Positions 53,226 to 64,000 of a stretch of DNA of 64,000 bases are shown here, one piece after another (the stretch's first letter is position 1; every line of letters begins with the position of its first letter). A model generated the notes under the pieces. The model saw only the letters and a list, made by a program, of their open reading frames with translations, did no database searches and was not told the DNA's origin. The stretch comes from Selaginella moellendorffii (Eukaryota > Streptophyta > Lycopodiopsida > Selaginellales > Selaginellaceae): NCBI RefSeq assembly GCF_000143415.4, contig NW_003314262.1:4226021-4290020 (forward strand), read 5' to 3'. The position numbers and the translations under genes were made by a program.

Positions 53226-53436
53226 CTATCAGCCATGTTGTATACTGAGGGACACGCTTACCACTTTTCTTCTTGCAAATAACAAGACTTTTCACGGGAA
53301 AAAGAAGCTGAGCAGTCCCCATTTGTTTCCTTTTCCGATGGAAGCCATGAGCTTTCGTTCAATTCCAGTGTCTGCAAGGATCGAAGATTTAAGAAAACAT
53401 AAAAACATTATGACTATCGACTATCATTCCATATAG

Positions 53437-54080
53437 ACCATAAAACCATACATATCCACCGAGTCTAGAATTTACTACGTACCAGATCCCTTTGCAACCT
53501 CAAGCAGGTTTCTTACGACTCCACGAGCATCAACCGAAAACTCCGTTTCATGGCAACATCCTTTGTGTATTTCTGTGAAATGTAAAATAAATAAATAAAT
53601 AAACTTTTGTGAGCTCTCAGTAAGATGAAGGCTTTAGATGATTACCGTGGTCACTGGTGCCTCATTGTCTCAGATGACAATATCGCGAGCATCTATGTCC
53701 TTTCCAAACTCCGTCTTCCAAGTTTCCCACCTGTCTCAAACTGGCGCGGCCAAAACAATGGCTTTGGCGATAGTATATGTTCTTGGAACAGTTAGCTGCA
53801 CCCCTGCACAACGATATAAAAAACTTCCATCAACGTGAAGCTTAGCTTACAGTTGTGCTATTCGTTTCGCAGCGTAGTCCATCCAGCCATCGGGAAGTTT
53901 CCGATGCTGCAACCTCAAAGTGTTACTTCCAGAGCAATGAAGAGCAAGAAAGACCGATCAATTCACATCCAACAATCGCGGCAAGATCTTGCCTCACCTT
54001 CGCAGATCAGGGACGCCAGCGCCGCAATCGCTGCCGGCTTCTTCTACGCCATTTCTCGCTCCCTCCTCCCTCGCATTCTC
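53437..54080 (-). pseudogene. GT29 pseudogene fragment B
   Basis: A near-identical copy of fragment A (35080-35720), with the same exon remnants and deletions, so it arose by the later segmental duplication. Confidence 0.88.
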
Positions 54081-54090
54081 TGTAAACCTA

Positions 54091-54140
54091 GCCAATCGCC
54101 TGCAGTCCGATAGGTTACTAGTTCGATCCTAGTTGCCTCC
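54091..54140 (+). pseudogene. tRNA-Cys pseudogene 3 (3' part)
   Basis: Same truncated structure as 35735-35784, with one visible difference in the T arm (GGTTACTAG against GGTGACTAG). Confidence 0.88.
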
Positions 54141-54231
54141 TTATCCGATGAATCCCATCGGATAAGGCGCTCCACGAGGTTGTGGTGGTATAAAATGGGC
54201 CTAGATCTCAGAGTTACTCTAGATCTTAAGA

Positions 54232-55461
54232 ATGGAACCTCTCACAGCAGTTCCAAAGCTCTACACCATCGAGTCCACTGCTTATCCTGGCTACTGCATT
54301 ACTCAGCAAGGCACCCAGATTGTTCTCAAGTTCAAGGATGCGCTCAATCCCTTCCAAGTATCAATCTGTATCAATCCAGATCTAGCATCTTGGTTTTGAT
54401 CTCTTGTGCAGCTCTGGTACAGGGATGAGTCATGGCAGTTCCTGGGCGAGGATAACAGTGACCTCTCCGCGTTGGTGTTTATAAACCACGGCTCCAAGAA
54501 AGCTCTTCGCTCCCAGTCATCCTCAACTTCCCGGAGCATTGCCAAGGTATATAAATCACTACAAGTTTGTCTCACACTTGAATTTTTCTCTATCCAGCTT
54601 ACTGTTGGAGATTATGATCCGGCAGTTGAGAACAATTCTCTCCTCTGAAGCTCGGACGATCAAGTCTTCGTCACAGAGACTGGGAATTCGTCCGTGTTTT
54701 TGAGCCACATTTCGTCGTCGAGGTCCAGCTTTAAAGACGGGGTGCCAGTGGTGACATCTGCCCAGGGTGAAAACTCTAGGTGGAAGATCGTTGCTTATGG
54801 TAATCCTCTAGACTTGTGGTCAATTCCTTTTGATTTTCTCGTTGTGCTGCACAGTGCCTTCTCAAGTGTACAGGATTCTGTGTCACTGGTTTGGGAATTA
54901 CTTGACTTGGAAGCAGCAAAATGTGGACGTAACTTTCAAGGATGCAATCAAGCACAACGACTAGATAAACGTGGTGGCTGTTAGTCCAAACAACATTTCT
55001 CTCAACGGCATGGTTTGTGACTTTGTCTGATACTATCATCTTGGATCTCATTCGTATTATTGTAATAGGCATGGTTCAAGGTTCCTGCTGGTGGCCGAGA
55101 CAATACCACGTACTTTACCTCGTTTATCCTAATAAACAAGACTGGTCTAGCACTCAGGAGACAAGGTAAGTCCTAAAACTTTTGAAGGACTTTGCAAGCT
55201 AAACGAAAGATACCTTTTTCATGGCAGGTGCTCTTGACTCAATTTGATCCTCTCGACTACGGTTTTGTGTGGTCTGAGGACCGATTCCAGGCTTCAAACA
55301 CGGACTACGTGGCCATCAATCTGGATGGAACGAACTTGCAGTGGTCTCTGCAGAACGACGATCAGTACCAGAACAGTGCGTGGTATCATCCTCTCGTTCT
55401 TCGCCCAGGATATGTTGAGCAGCAGACCTGGAAATTCAATCCAGTGGTGAACAATGTTTAG
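54232..55461 (+). pseudogene. EUL/R40-like lectin pseudogene 6
   Basis: Near-identical to pseudogene 3, with exon equivalents 54232-54357, 54412-54546, 54598-54799, 54855-55012, 55069-55165 and 55228-55461. It shares the TAG in exon 4 (54962-54964) and the exon 5 deletion. In addition exon 3 lacks about 12 bases seen in copy 1 after CTCCTCTG, making an in-frame TGA at 54646. Confidence 0.9.
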
Positions 55462-55718
55462 CTGGGACTTTTATGTTCATAAATGAGATGAGAAGATGCT
55501 AGATCTATGCATGAATGTTCATATGAATAATTACACTTCTAAATGTTTAATCAGCTGCAGTATGATCAATGTCACCAGTTTTTGTAATCAATTCATATAC
55601 TTCCCAACAAAACGAATGTGTTTAGGTTGGCAAAAAGGGAAGACGGTTAACTAAAAAATATTCTGTATTAGCGTTCTTAAAAAATATTCTTGTGTAATAA
55701 ATTAAAATTTGAATTGTC

Positions 55719-56400
55719 AAGGTATAAATTACTGCATGCTTTCCTCACACTTCATTGCTCTAAATGAAATCTTCAAGGCAACTGTTGGAGACTATGATCC
55801 GGTAGTTGAGGACAATCCTCTCCTCTGGTCTGTATCCGCAAGCTCGGATGATCAAGTCTCCATCACAATGACTGGGAATTCATCCGTATTCTTGAGCCAC
55901 ACTCCAGCTTTAAAGACGGGTCCCAGTGGTGACATCCACCCATGGTGGAAACTCCCAGTGGAAGCTCGTTACTTACGGTAAGCTCATGAATCATATGACT
56001 TGAGTTATGCTTATATAATCTCTTTGTGTCACAGTGCCTCTCAGGATCACAGGATCCTGTGTCACTGGTTTCGAAATTACTTGACTTGGAAGCAGCAAAA
56101 CGTGGACGTAACTTTCAAGGATGTGGTCAAGCACAACAATGAGACAAATGTGGTGCTTGTCAGTCCAAACAACATTTCTCTTGATAGCATGGTCTGCAGC
56201 TTTGATTGTAACACCATGATCTTGGATCACAAACTAATGTTAATAGCCATACACATGGTACAAGGTTCCTGAGGGAGAGACAATACCACACACTTCACCT
56301 TATTTGTCCTTGTGAACAAGATGATTGGTTTGGCACTCAAGTGGTCAACCAAGCTAGGAGATTCATGGTACTTTTGAAAAATGTGAAGAACTTTGCAAAC
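55719..56400 (+). pseudogene. EUL/R40-like lectin pseudogene 7 (exons 3-5 only)
   Basis: It starts at the end of exon 2 (TTGTCAAG), then exon 3 (55778-55977, 11 bases short, frameshifted), exon 4 and part of exon 5 (TGGTACAAGGTTCCTG). It is closest to pseudogene 4 (same intron 2 sequence, CACTTCATTG-TCTAAATGAAATC). It breaks off at about 56400 against a decayed Gypsy-1 gag. Confidence 0.88.
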
Positions 56401-56402
56401 TA

Positions 56403-57400
56403 ACACTTTCCGAAACTTTGAGGACTCATTCTTAAAGAAACTTTTTTTAAATTTCCCTTTGCCATATGTCTTTCTTAGTTTGGCTATTCTATTTTTTAGG
56501 GTTAGGTTATAGGAGCACTGGCACACTTTGATAGTTACATTTAATGCTTCATTATAGTTGGTTGGGCATCACTTCACCTCAAGCCTAGATTTGCAAGCTT
56601 GATATGAAGGCATTGCATACATCCATGTTCGTGACAAAGATCCTCTTCGCCATGAGCGCATTCATATATTCTTGAATGGTTCCCACTTGCTTCAGTCTAC
56701 TTAGCTCATCCTTTAAGTGCAAAATAGCATTTGGTAGAACATAGGTTGCACAGATCCTTGCCTTTATCATTTCCCAAGTGGCCACCGGTCTTTCGTTGGC
56801 CTCTGTTGTTTTCCACTAAGATTTAGTATTATCTCCTAAGTATAGTTTTGCACATAAGACTTTCTCCGAGTTCGGTAACCGCAACACTCGGAAATAATCC
56901 TTTATATTGTAAAACTAATCCTCTACCACCTTATAGTTGTTCACTCCCTTGAAGACTGGTGGGGGCTTTGGTTTGTACTTGGGAATTGTTTGGGGGATTG
57001 ATTCCACTTTAATTTTTTTTAACTTTGTTCAGTTTTGCCTCAGTCCCCATTAAAAAGTCCACACCTTTTATGCTATTAGCATATATAGTTTTTTGCTTTT
57101 TCTTTCACTTCTCGTCATGTTTTAGTTTGTGTACGAGGGTCTTTAGTAGGGCATTGATTTGTGCCAATTGTCCTTCTAGAACGTCCAATCAAGCCTTGGA
57201 CAATCGAACCTCTCCACTAAACTTCTGTTTGGAAGATTCTTCACTGAAGTCTTCTTTGTGCAAGGATTCCTCATCCATAGCTTCTTGTTTGATTGGAGGC
57301 TCCATCTCCACCTTAATTTTGTTATGCCCTGCCTTAGCCATCTCTCAACAATCCACTTTTATCCTTCACTAAAACTGAGGAAAAGGCTTTAATACCAAAT
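56403..57400 (-). pseudogene. Decayed Gypsy-1-like gag and leader, minus strand
   Basis: The minus strand gives MATWEMIKARICATYVLPNA and [16 protein letters not shown] (56585-56785), matching Gypsy-1 gag ([18 protein letters not shown]), the KF-SF-KNESS stretch (near 56410-56450), and the gag N-terminus on the strand opposite 57025-57372. A primer-site remnant (AATACCAAAT) lies at 57391-57400. Many transitions and a deletion are present. Confidence 0.88.
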
Positions 57401-58529
57401 TGTAAACCACAAAATTTTCCTTTTCAATTTGCTAGCTTACCTTATCTATCCGACTACCATGACTTTGGCCTTAGTTAAGTTCCTTCGCCAAGGTTCCTAC
57501 CTATTGTACTACCTCTTACTTGGTTTTACTTGGTTTCAACTACTCACTACATGAACAATAGAGCATTACCCATCCGTCCATGGATTCCCAAATTCTTTCC
57601 CAATTAGACTTAAGGTTCGCCTATAGTCCCCACAAGCACAAGCAGTGAAGCACACTAAACCTCCAGATTTTTAACATCCCTTGGTATAACAACACTTGAT
57701 CATGGGACCCCTAAATCCCAAGCCTTTGATGCATAACTTGCTTCGAGAAACTAGGGGAAAACATTGTGGCCTAACGGCCCAATATGGGTACCCCTACTCC
57801 CTCAATTCCATCTTGAAGTAAAGGCCTAAACCCCTAGAAAAGGTAAGGACCAATGAGTTGCAAAGTACTCAAATGGGGCATCACTTCACATAAGCCGGAA
57901 GCACCACAGTCAGTTTCCCTTCTAGGAGTGGGGGTTGCTCTTGAGCTCTTTCTTGGGTGGGCCTTTTGGCACCACTCGAGTCCATGCTCACTCCCACCCA
58001 AGGCCCCTAAGCCCCAGCCTCAACCTCAAGTTAGTTTAGAAGCACTATTGGAGAGTTCCTTCAAGATTGCTTCTTGAACCTCACTATCTCTACTATACTT
58101 TTGGAACCCTTGCAGCCCCCCCCCCCCTCGAGAGACACATACTTTGGTCTTTCACCCCACGACCTGTATTAGTCTCGGACTTGGTCTCAGACTCAATCTT
58201 GGACTTGACCTCGAACTCGGTCTCAAACTCGATCTTGGATTTAATCTCGAACTCAATCTTGGACTTGACCTTGGACTCTATCTCGGACTCAATCTTAGAC
58301 TCAGTCTTGGACCCGATCTTGAATCTTGGACTCGGTCTCAAACTCGGTCTTGGACTCGGTGTTGAACTTAGTCTCGGATTTGGTTTCGGACTCGATCTCG
58401 AACTTGGTCTCAAACTCGATCTCAAAGTCAGTCTCGAACTCGATCTCAGACTCGATCTCATTTGATAAACTCTTTGTCATTTTGGTTGTGCTTTTGGCTA
58501 ACGACACTTCGGGGAGTTGGTTTTTTACA
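57401..58529 (-). repeat. Decayed Gypsy-1-family LTR (5' LTR of minus-strand copy)
   Basis: TGTAAACCAC to TTTTTTACA, 1129 bp, is the reverse complement of the Gypsy-1 LTR with many C/T and G/A changes. The hexamer array lies at about 58170-58460. It abuts plus-strand Gypsy-1 internal sequence at 58530. Confidence 0.88.
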
Positions 58530-60412
58530 AGAAGGCATAGACCCTTTGGCAGTGATTGAGTAAAAATTGAACAAAGTCGAACAAACCAAAATAGAATTAG
58601 TCTCTCAAGTAGTTCCCAAGTACAAACCAAAGCCCCCACCAGTCTTCAAGGGAGTGAAAGACTCTAAAATGGTGGAGGATTAGTTTTACAATATGGAGGA
58701 TTACTTCTAAGCATTGCAATTATTGGGCTTGGAAAAGGTCCCATGTGCAAAACTATACTTAGCTAATAATGCTAAGTTTTGATGGAGAATAACAAAGGCT
58801 AACGAAGGATTAATAGCCATTTGGAATGATGAAGGTGAGGAACAATATAACTTATATTCCTCCAAATGCTACTCTTGAATGGGTTTATAGCCAAAAGGAT
58901 CTTTGTCACAAACATGGGTGACATAGATGTGTTCCATGCTTTCAGGCTTATAGGCTTGGGCTTGAGATGAGGTGATGTGTTGGAATTTTACCAACTACAA
59001 GGAAACATTGGATGCAGTTATTAAGGTGCATTTCAATAATAACTTGCAAAAAGGGAACACAATATGATTGGGGTCCACATTAAGCAAAAGAGCCAAACCA
59101 AGGGGGCATATGGCAAAGGGAAATTCAAAATGAGTTTCTCTAAAAATGAGTCTTTAAGGTTTTGGGAAGGTAGATCTTGTGGCTAAAGAGCAAGTATGTG
59201 GGGAAGTCAGGTAAAAAGGGACAAACCCATTGATAAGAAAATAAAATTTACCAGCAACATGGGAAAGAATATTTGTTTCAATTGCAATGAAGTAGCACAC
59301 TTTTCGAGAGAATGTCCCTACCTGAAAAAGGCCAGAGTCAATATAACCATCAAGTTGGGTGAAGTCTAAACTGAAGTATGTGATCCAGTCCTTAGCTCAA
59401 AGTTACTTATTACATAAACAATTTTGGTAGAGAGTTGTTCACGACATCAACTAACCCTCCAAAGGAAGCTTAGAGGTAACTTTGTTAAGATCTTTATTAA
59501 GATGGGTGCTTCAGATAATTTTATGGCTATAGATATAATCCAACAAGCCAGACTAATGGTGTAGTGGCTAGGTGAACTAAAGACTATAAAGTTTATTCAA
59601 GGTAGTTAAGCACCGATGAGGTACTTTGACAAACAAGAGTCGAAGTAGAAACATGAAAAGTGGATATGGATTTCACTGTATTAGACATAACGAGATTTGA
59701 TGTGATTTTCGGGATGGATTAGTTCAATCAGTTTGTGGTAGCCTTGCATGGACAAGGTAAAAACCTTGTGGTACTGGCGAATGCCCGAGGAGAACGATCT
59801 AGGATTTAAAGGTAGGACAATGTAAGGCCAAAGACTCCTGTTTGAACTTAGTGTCCACAAGAGGACAATTCAATAAAGGAACCAAGGTAGCATTTTTATG
59901 TGCTTACTCTCAATGGGGAGTGACAAAAAGATAGGAATAGATGAAATATTTTTAGTGATACAGTAGGTGTTAAACCAATTTCGTGATACCATACCGGAGG
60001 AGTTACCGACAGAGTTATCCTCCACACGACTAATAGAATATAAGATTGAGTTGGTCGAGGGTGATAAGGCAGTGGTTTGTCCCCCCTATCAGTTGAACGA
60101 AAAGGAACTCGAGGAGCTCAAGTGCCAACTTGAGGAGTTAGTGGATAAAGGGTATGTTAGGTTGAGCAAGTCGCTGTATGGGGCACTAGTGTTATTTGTG
60201 AAAAAGAAAGATGGCTCTATGCATATGTGCATAGACTATTCGTTACTCAACAAGTATACAAAGAAGAACAAATGCCCTTTACCAAGGATTGAGGACATAT
60301 TTGATAGGTTGGGAAAGGCCAAATATTTCTTGAGGATTGACCTAAGGTAAGGATATTACCAAATTAGGGTAATAGAGGAAGATGTCGAGAAGATAACTTA
60401 TCGAACAAGGTA
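58530..60412 (+). pseudogene. Decayed Gypsy-1-like gag-pol fragment, plus strand
   Basis: It follows Gypsy-1 from about 558 to about 2525. The pieces are [15 protein letters not shown] (near 58613), a damaged CCHC knuckle (ICFNCNEVAHFSREC, near 59270), the protease site changed from DTGAS to KMGAS, and an RT N-part with [15 protein letters not shown] (60140-60180). It ends at RTRYRS, where a Gypsy-2 fragment begins. Dozens of transitions and stops are present. Confidence 0.9.
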
Positions 60413-60810
60413 TAGAAGTTTCCACTGCACATGCATAATCTCTAGAGGATCGGTCTACTGGATGTCATGTCGAACCTCATAAACTTGTGGTCCAACTTGC
60501 CGCAACACCCGATATGGTCCTTTCTACTGCGCAAGGAGCCCCTTAGATAAACCACGTATCGTAAGATGGGGAAAATGAACTAACACCAAATCATCCACTT
60601 TGTACTCTGCAGGTGGACAATGATGGGAGTTGTACCGCCGTTGTTGTCCCACTTGTATGCGGCCTAAGTGTTCAGTAGACTCCGCTCAGACAAGTGGAAC
60701 GATGTTCATCAAATACTGATCCCACGACCTAGCATCCGTAACTTGTGGCAATCGCGAAGGTAAACCTAGCTCTGTTGGTAATATTAGATCATGACTATAT
60801 AGGAGTTTAT
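60413..60810 (-). pseudogene. Gypsy-2-like integrase C-terminal fragment
   Basis: Collinear with 44030-44420 (CACATGC-CAATCTCT, AACTTGTGGTCCAACTTGCCGC and so on), about 10 percent different by eye. It is truncated on both sides by other element fragments. Confidence 0.88.
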
Positions 60811-60824
60811 AATGCATAGCCAAG

Positions 60825-61945
60825 TTGAAATACAAATTCCTGAGCCCCAAAGTGGAGCTCAAAAGGTGCCATATGGTAATGGTTGAAGTGGAAGCCTAAC
60901 ATGTGTGACATGTTTGGACCAAAAGCTCTGACTTGAAAAGTTGAGAGAGGGAGTGGAACTTCGAATAAAGTGCTTGAGGAATGAGCACGAAACAATTAGT
61001 GAATGAGTCTCTAGAAAGGGGACACAAGAAAGATTGACACATTGTCAGTGTTATGACACATAGAAGTGTCAGGAACAAGTTCGAGATGGGACCTGAGAAA
61101 GAGTCCGAGGTGGAGTCCAAGAAGGAGTCTGAGATGGACTTGAGATGGAGTCTGAAATGGACCCAAGATGGAGTCTAAGATGGAGTCTGATATGGATCTG
61201 AGATGGACCTGAGATGGAGTTCAAGATGGACTTGAGATGGAGTCTAAGATGGACCTAAGATGGAGTCTAAGATGGACTTGAGATGGAGTTTAAGTTTGAG
61301 TCCAAGATGCAGTCTGAGATCGAGACCGAGATCTAGTCTGAGATTGAGACTGAGATCCAGTATGAGATTGAGACCGAGACCGAGACCAAGACCGAGACCA
61401 AGATTGAGACTGAGAGTGAGACCGAGATTGAGACTAAGAGCGAGGTTGAGACTAAGATTGAGACTGAGACTGAGACCATGTTTGAGTTCGAGTCCGAGTC
61501 TGAGTCTGATTCTAATTCTGATTTCAAGTCCAAGGGTGAAAGCCCAAAGCATTCATCTCCCAAACAATAGGGGGTTTGGTGAGCTCCAAAAGTATAGTAG
61601 AGGGAGGCCTCTAATAGAGCTAGTTTGGCCAAGAAAGGCCAATATGACCAAATAAGGCTATACCCACGTGGTAGGTGATGATATAACCATTAAAGAGTTC
61701 AAAGCTAGAGTGAATATAGATAAATAAATGAAGTAACTTAGTGAAGTATTTAAGAGTTGGATCTAGCTCCCTTGGGAGATTGAATGGCTAATGTTCTCAA
61801 TCCAAGTGTGGGTGGCACCACCTACTTAGATACCTAGATGTGGTTCATTAGAACCTTACTCTAGCCACATAGCTAGGGCACCTAAAGGCAAAAAGTGTGA
61901 GTACCCATGAGGCTCGTGTAAGGCTATAATGTTTCAAAATGACAT
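60825..61945 (+). repeat. Decayed LTR3-family LTR fragment, opposite orientation
   Basis: It is the reverse complement of the LTR3 LTR from GAGCCCCAAAGTGGAGCTC on, includes the hexamer array (about 61080-61530) and CCAAGTGTGGGTGGCACCACCTAC, and fades out after AGGCTCGTGTAAGGC. The terminal part is missing. Confidence 0.82.
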
Positions 61946-62458
61946 GGAAGACCAAGATTTAAGGAAAATTCCTCATCACTCAACATAATAATTTTATCTC
62001 CATTAGCACAAGTGTTAGCAAAGTTAATGCCTTAACAACACATCCTCTTCATCCAACAATCTATTCCAAGTGCTAATAGATCAATTAACAAGTTATAACA
62101 AATAAACACTATAACTCTTTTTCAACTCCTCAATGGGCAAACCCTCAAGGAAACAAGGTACCAACTTAAGTTTAGCATAATAGATCACCATTGAGAATTT
62201 AGTCAAAGCTTCTATAATGCTATTACATGTAAGTAAATTAGCTTCATTATCAATCATTTTGGGGTTAATCATTGTAACCAAGCAACTTCGTAAAGACATT
62301 GCTTATTATCACATGAAAATGATAAAAAATCACAATGATTTGATCATCAATTGAGCAACACCATGAGCAATACCCGTGTCATTACTTTAAAAGTTTATAT
62401 GAGTATCAAGTGTTAACTCAATTTAATAAATGTAACATAAATACCACACCCACCAATT
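61946..62458. other. AT-rich stretch, nothing recognised
   Basis: A short minus frame (62093-62299) has no recognised family. It is probably decayed element sequence. Confidence 0.35.
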
Positions 62459-62849
62459 ACCCATATCGAGCTGTTAGGCCATGGTGTTTCCCTCTAGTGT
62501 CCCGGAGCAAGTGTTGCACCTAAGGCTTGGGATTTAGAGGGTCCCATGATCAAGCGTTATTGTACCAAGGGATGTTAGGAATTTTGAGGCTTGATGTGCT
62601 TGGCTGCTTGTGTTTGCGAGGAGTGTAGCCAAACCTTAAATCCAATCTAACCCAGGGAGGGGTATTAGGAGAGAATTTGGGAATCCGTGGATGGATGGCT
62701 AACACTTTGTTGCTCGTGTAGTGAGTTGCTGAAACCAAGTAGGCCCAAGTAGGGAACCTTAGGCAGAGAACTTAACTAATGCTAAGGTCGTAGTGGTTGG
62801 ATAGACGAGGTAAGCTAGCAAATTAGAAAGGAGAAATTTGTGGCTTACA
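62459..62849 (+). repeat. Gypsy-1-family LTR, 3' part
   Basis: It matches 11755-12160 (TGTTAGGCCATGGTGTTTC to TTGTGGCTTACA) with scattered changes and small deletions. Confidence 0.88.
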
Positions 62850-64000
62850 TATGTGTCTCATAACTCCATCACCCATAGACGAAGTTTGATGTCCTCATCG
62901 AACGATAAACTATTTTATAAAATAACCCTATCATGGATTATAATTTTTCATCATTGGCACCTAACCAATATTCATCAATGGTTTGACACCAAAGGCTCAT
63001 CATACCTTGCCCATCCTTTAAGGAACATAGTCTCACCAACTTACAAATTCATTAGACCACTTATGGTGGTTCTCTCCCTTTATTTGGTTTAGTTCTTGCT
63101 AAACCCATTAGAAACACCTTCTCTATCTCAATCTCACTACTCATTTCTGAGTAGTCTTAACTTCTATCAACATAGCCATTGCACTTTAGAACTTTTATTT
63201 TGACTTTTCAAGTCAATTTCTTAGGTGTCTTTGACACCTTGCATTGCACATTTAGTGCAAACTCCACTTCCCCATCCTAGGAAGTTTTTTACTTGAGGGC
63301 ACCATCATCCTCTCTTCTCTTTTATTCTACATTTGGCACTAAGTTCCATGTATTTATAATTTGTGTTAGGATTGCCCATAACCTTATCATTTGGCTATCT
63401 TGCTACTCCCTCCTTTAGAGCTTTCACTTTGCCAAATTGGAGCATTTAATAAATCCATCATTGGAAATATATTTCTTTTTCCACAATCTGTTAATATTAA
63501 ATACATGAGTGTTCTTCGCCTAACTTTTCCATTTGAATTCTTTTCAATGATTTCCATGGCCCATACTTAACCACTAGTCTTTTTCTTTTATCCTTTGAGT
63601 GTTGCATCAAATAACATAAGATCACTATCTCCATCCTCAAGATATCCTTTCGATTCCATGGCAAAGGTTTTGCTTTGCAAAGTTTAAAGGGTGTTCATCC
63701 CTAGTAGGTCTATTTAGCGTTTTCTACTATGGGTTCTATGCACGGTGCAACGTAGTGACACACCCATGAGTCCCTTCCTTAGATTTGTAATACCACTACA
63801 TTGTTGTAATTCATTTTCCTTAGATGTCTTTCCCACTTAGTCACTTTGACTAAGCCACACTATTATCAATAGTTCAAATCAACAATTTGAACTAGAAACT
63901 TTATTACAAGGATTTTATCTTTATTTTAGCCATAAGATTACTTAGTGATTTAACCTTGACACTTTAATAGGTTTGTCAATAAGTATTAAGTCTTCCAAAC
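62850..64000 (-). mobile_element. Decayed LTR3-type element: LTR edge and internal region
   Basis: TATGTGTCTCATA at 62850 is the LTR3 terminus. Next, ACTCCATCACCCATAG (62863) is the reverse complement of the Gypsy-1 polypurine region (CTATGGGTGGTGGAGT), and 63133-64000 runs parallel to 12161-13050 (CACTACTCATT, GTGTCTTTGACACCTT, GAGGGCACCATCATCC). No coding sequence. It continues beyond the window. Confidence 0.75.

Noticed and set aside
1-64000. CRISPR arrays, bacterial operons, ribosome binding sites or rRNA
   Set aside because: None seen; introns and gene families are those of a plant nucleus.

Overview
The window looks like nuclear DNA of a vascular plant with a compact, transposon-rich genome, most likely a lycophyte of the Selaginella type. 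The evidence is very short spliceosomal introns (about 45-100 bp), an intronless PLS-class PPR gene, plant-type leucine aminopeptidase, PP2A B' and GT29 sialyltransferase-like genes, and heavy nested LTR retrotransposition. The species is an inference; no search was possible. Several open frames begin at GTG or TTG, so starts were re-chosen at ATG codons.

Layout. (1) 1-12160: Gypsy-1, a Ty3/gypsy chromovirus on the plus strand with partial 5' LTR, PBS, gag-pol, chromodomain and 3' LTR. Its integrase reading frame is interrupted by two short intron-like segments and by a 5.5 kb endonuclease-less Penelope-like element (PLE, 4448-9996) that is circularly permuted and bounded by 311-bp direct repeats. 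(2) 12161-17646: a coding-poor element on the minus strand (LTR3 family) with a 1.7 kb LTR, followed by a decayed Ty1/copia pol to about 19.8 kb. (3) 21083-28636: the ordinary gene island: leucine aminopeptidase (minus), PP2A B'/B56 subunit (minus), PPR protein (plus). (4) 28645-56400: a tandem array built from a recurring module: two-domain EUL/R40-like beta-trefoil lectin (plus), PPR fragment (plus), GT29 sialyltransferase-like gene (minus), tRNA-Cys (plus). Lectins 1, 2 and 5 are intact (330, 324 and 328 residues); copies 3, 4, 6 and 7 are pseudogenes. One GT29 gene is intact (472 residues); the second is broken by a 114-bp microinversion inside exon 3. One tRNA-Cys(GCA) is intact and three are remnants. 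(5) 43711-51628: Gypsy-2, an old Ty3/gypsy element on the minus strand sitting in the array and carrying two solo LTRs, each with a 5-bp target duplication. (6) 56403-64000: strongly decayed nested fragments of Gypsy-1, Gypsy-2 and LTR3.

How the parts fit. The lectins lack signal peptides and should be nucleocytoplasmic, whereas the GT29 enzyme has a type II Golgi anchor; their repeated adjacency reflects co-duplication and gives no proof of joint function. PPR and GT29 lie tail to tail in every module, and decay has been reciprocal: where PPR is intact GT29 is a remnant, and vice versa. The points most worth checking are the introns inside a retrotransposon integrase, the permuted PLE with a telomere-like junction, and the modular lectin/GT29/tRNA array with its microinversion.
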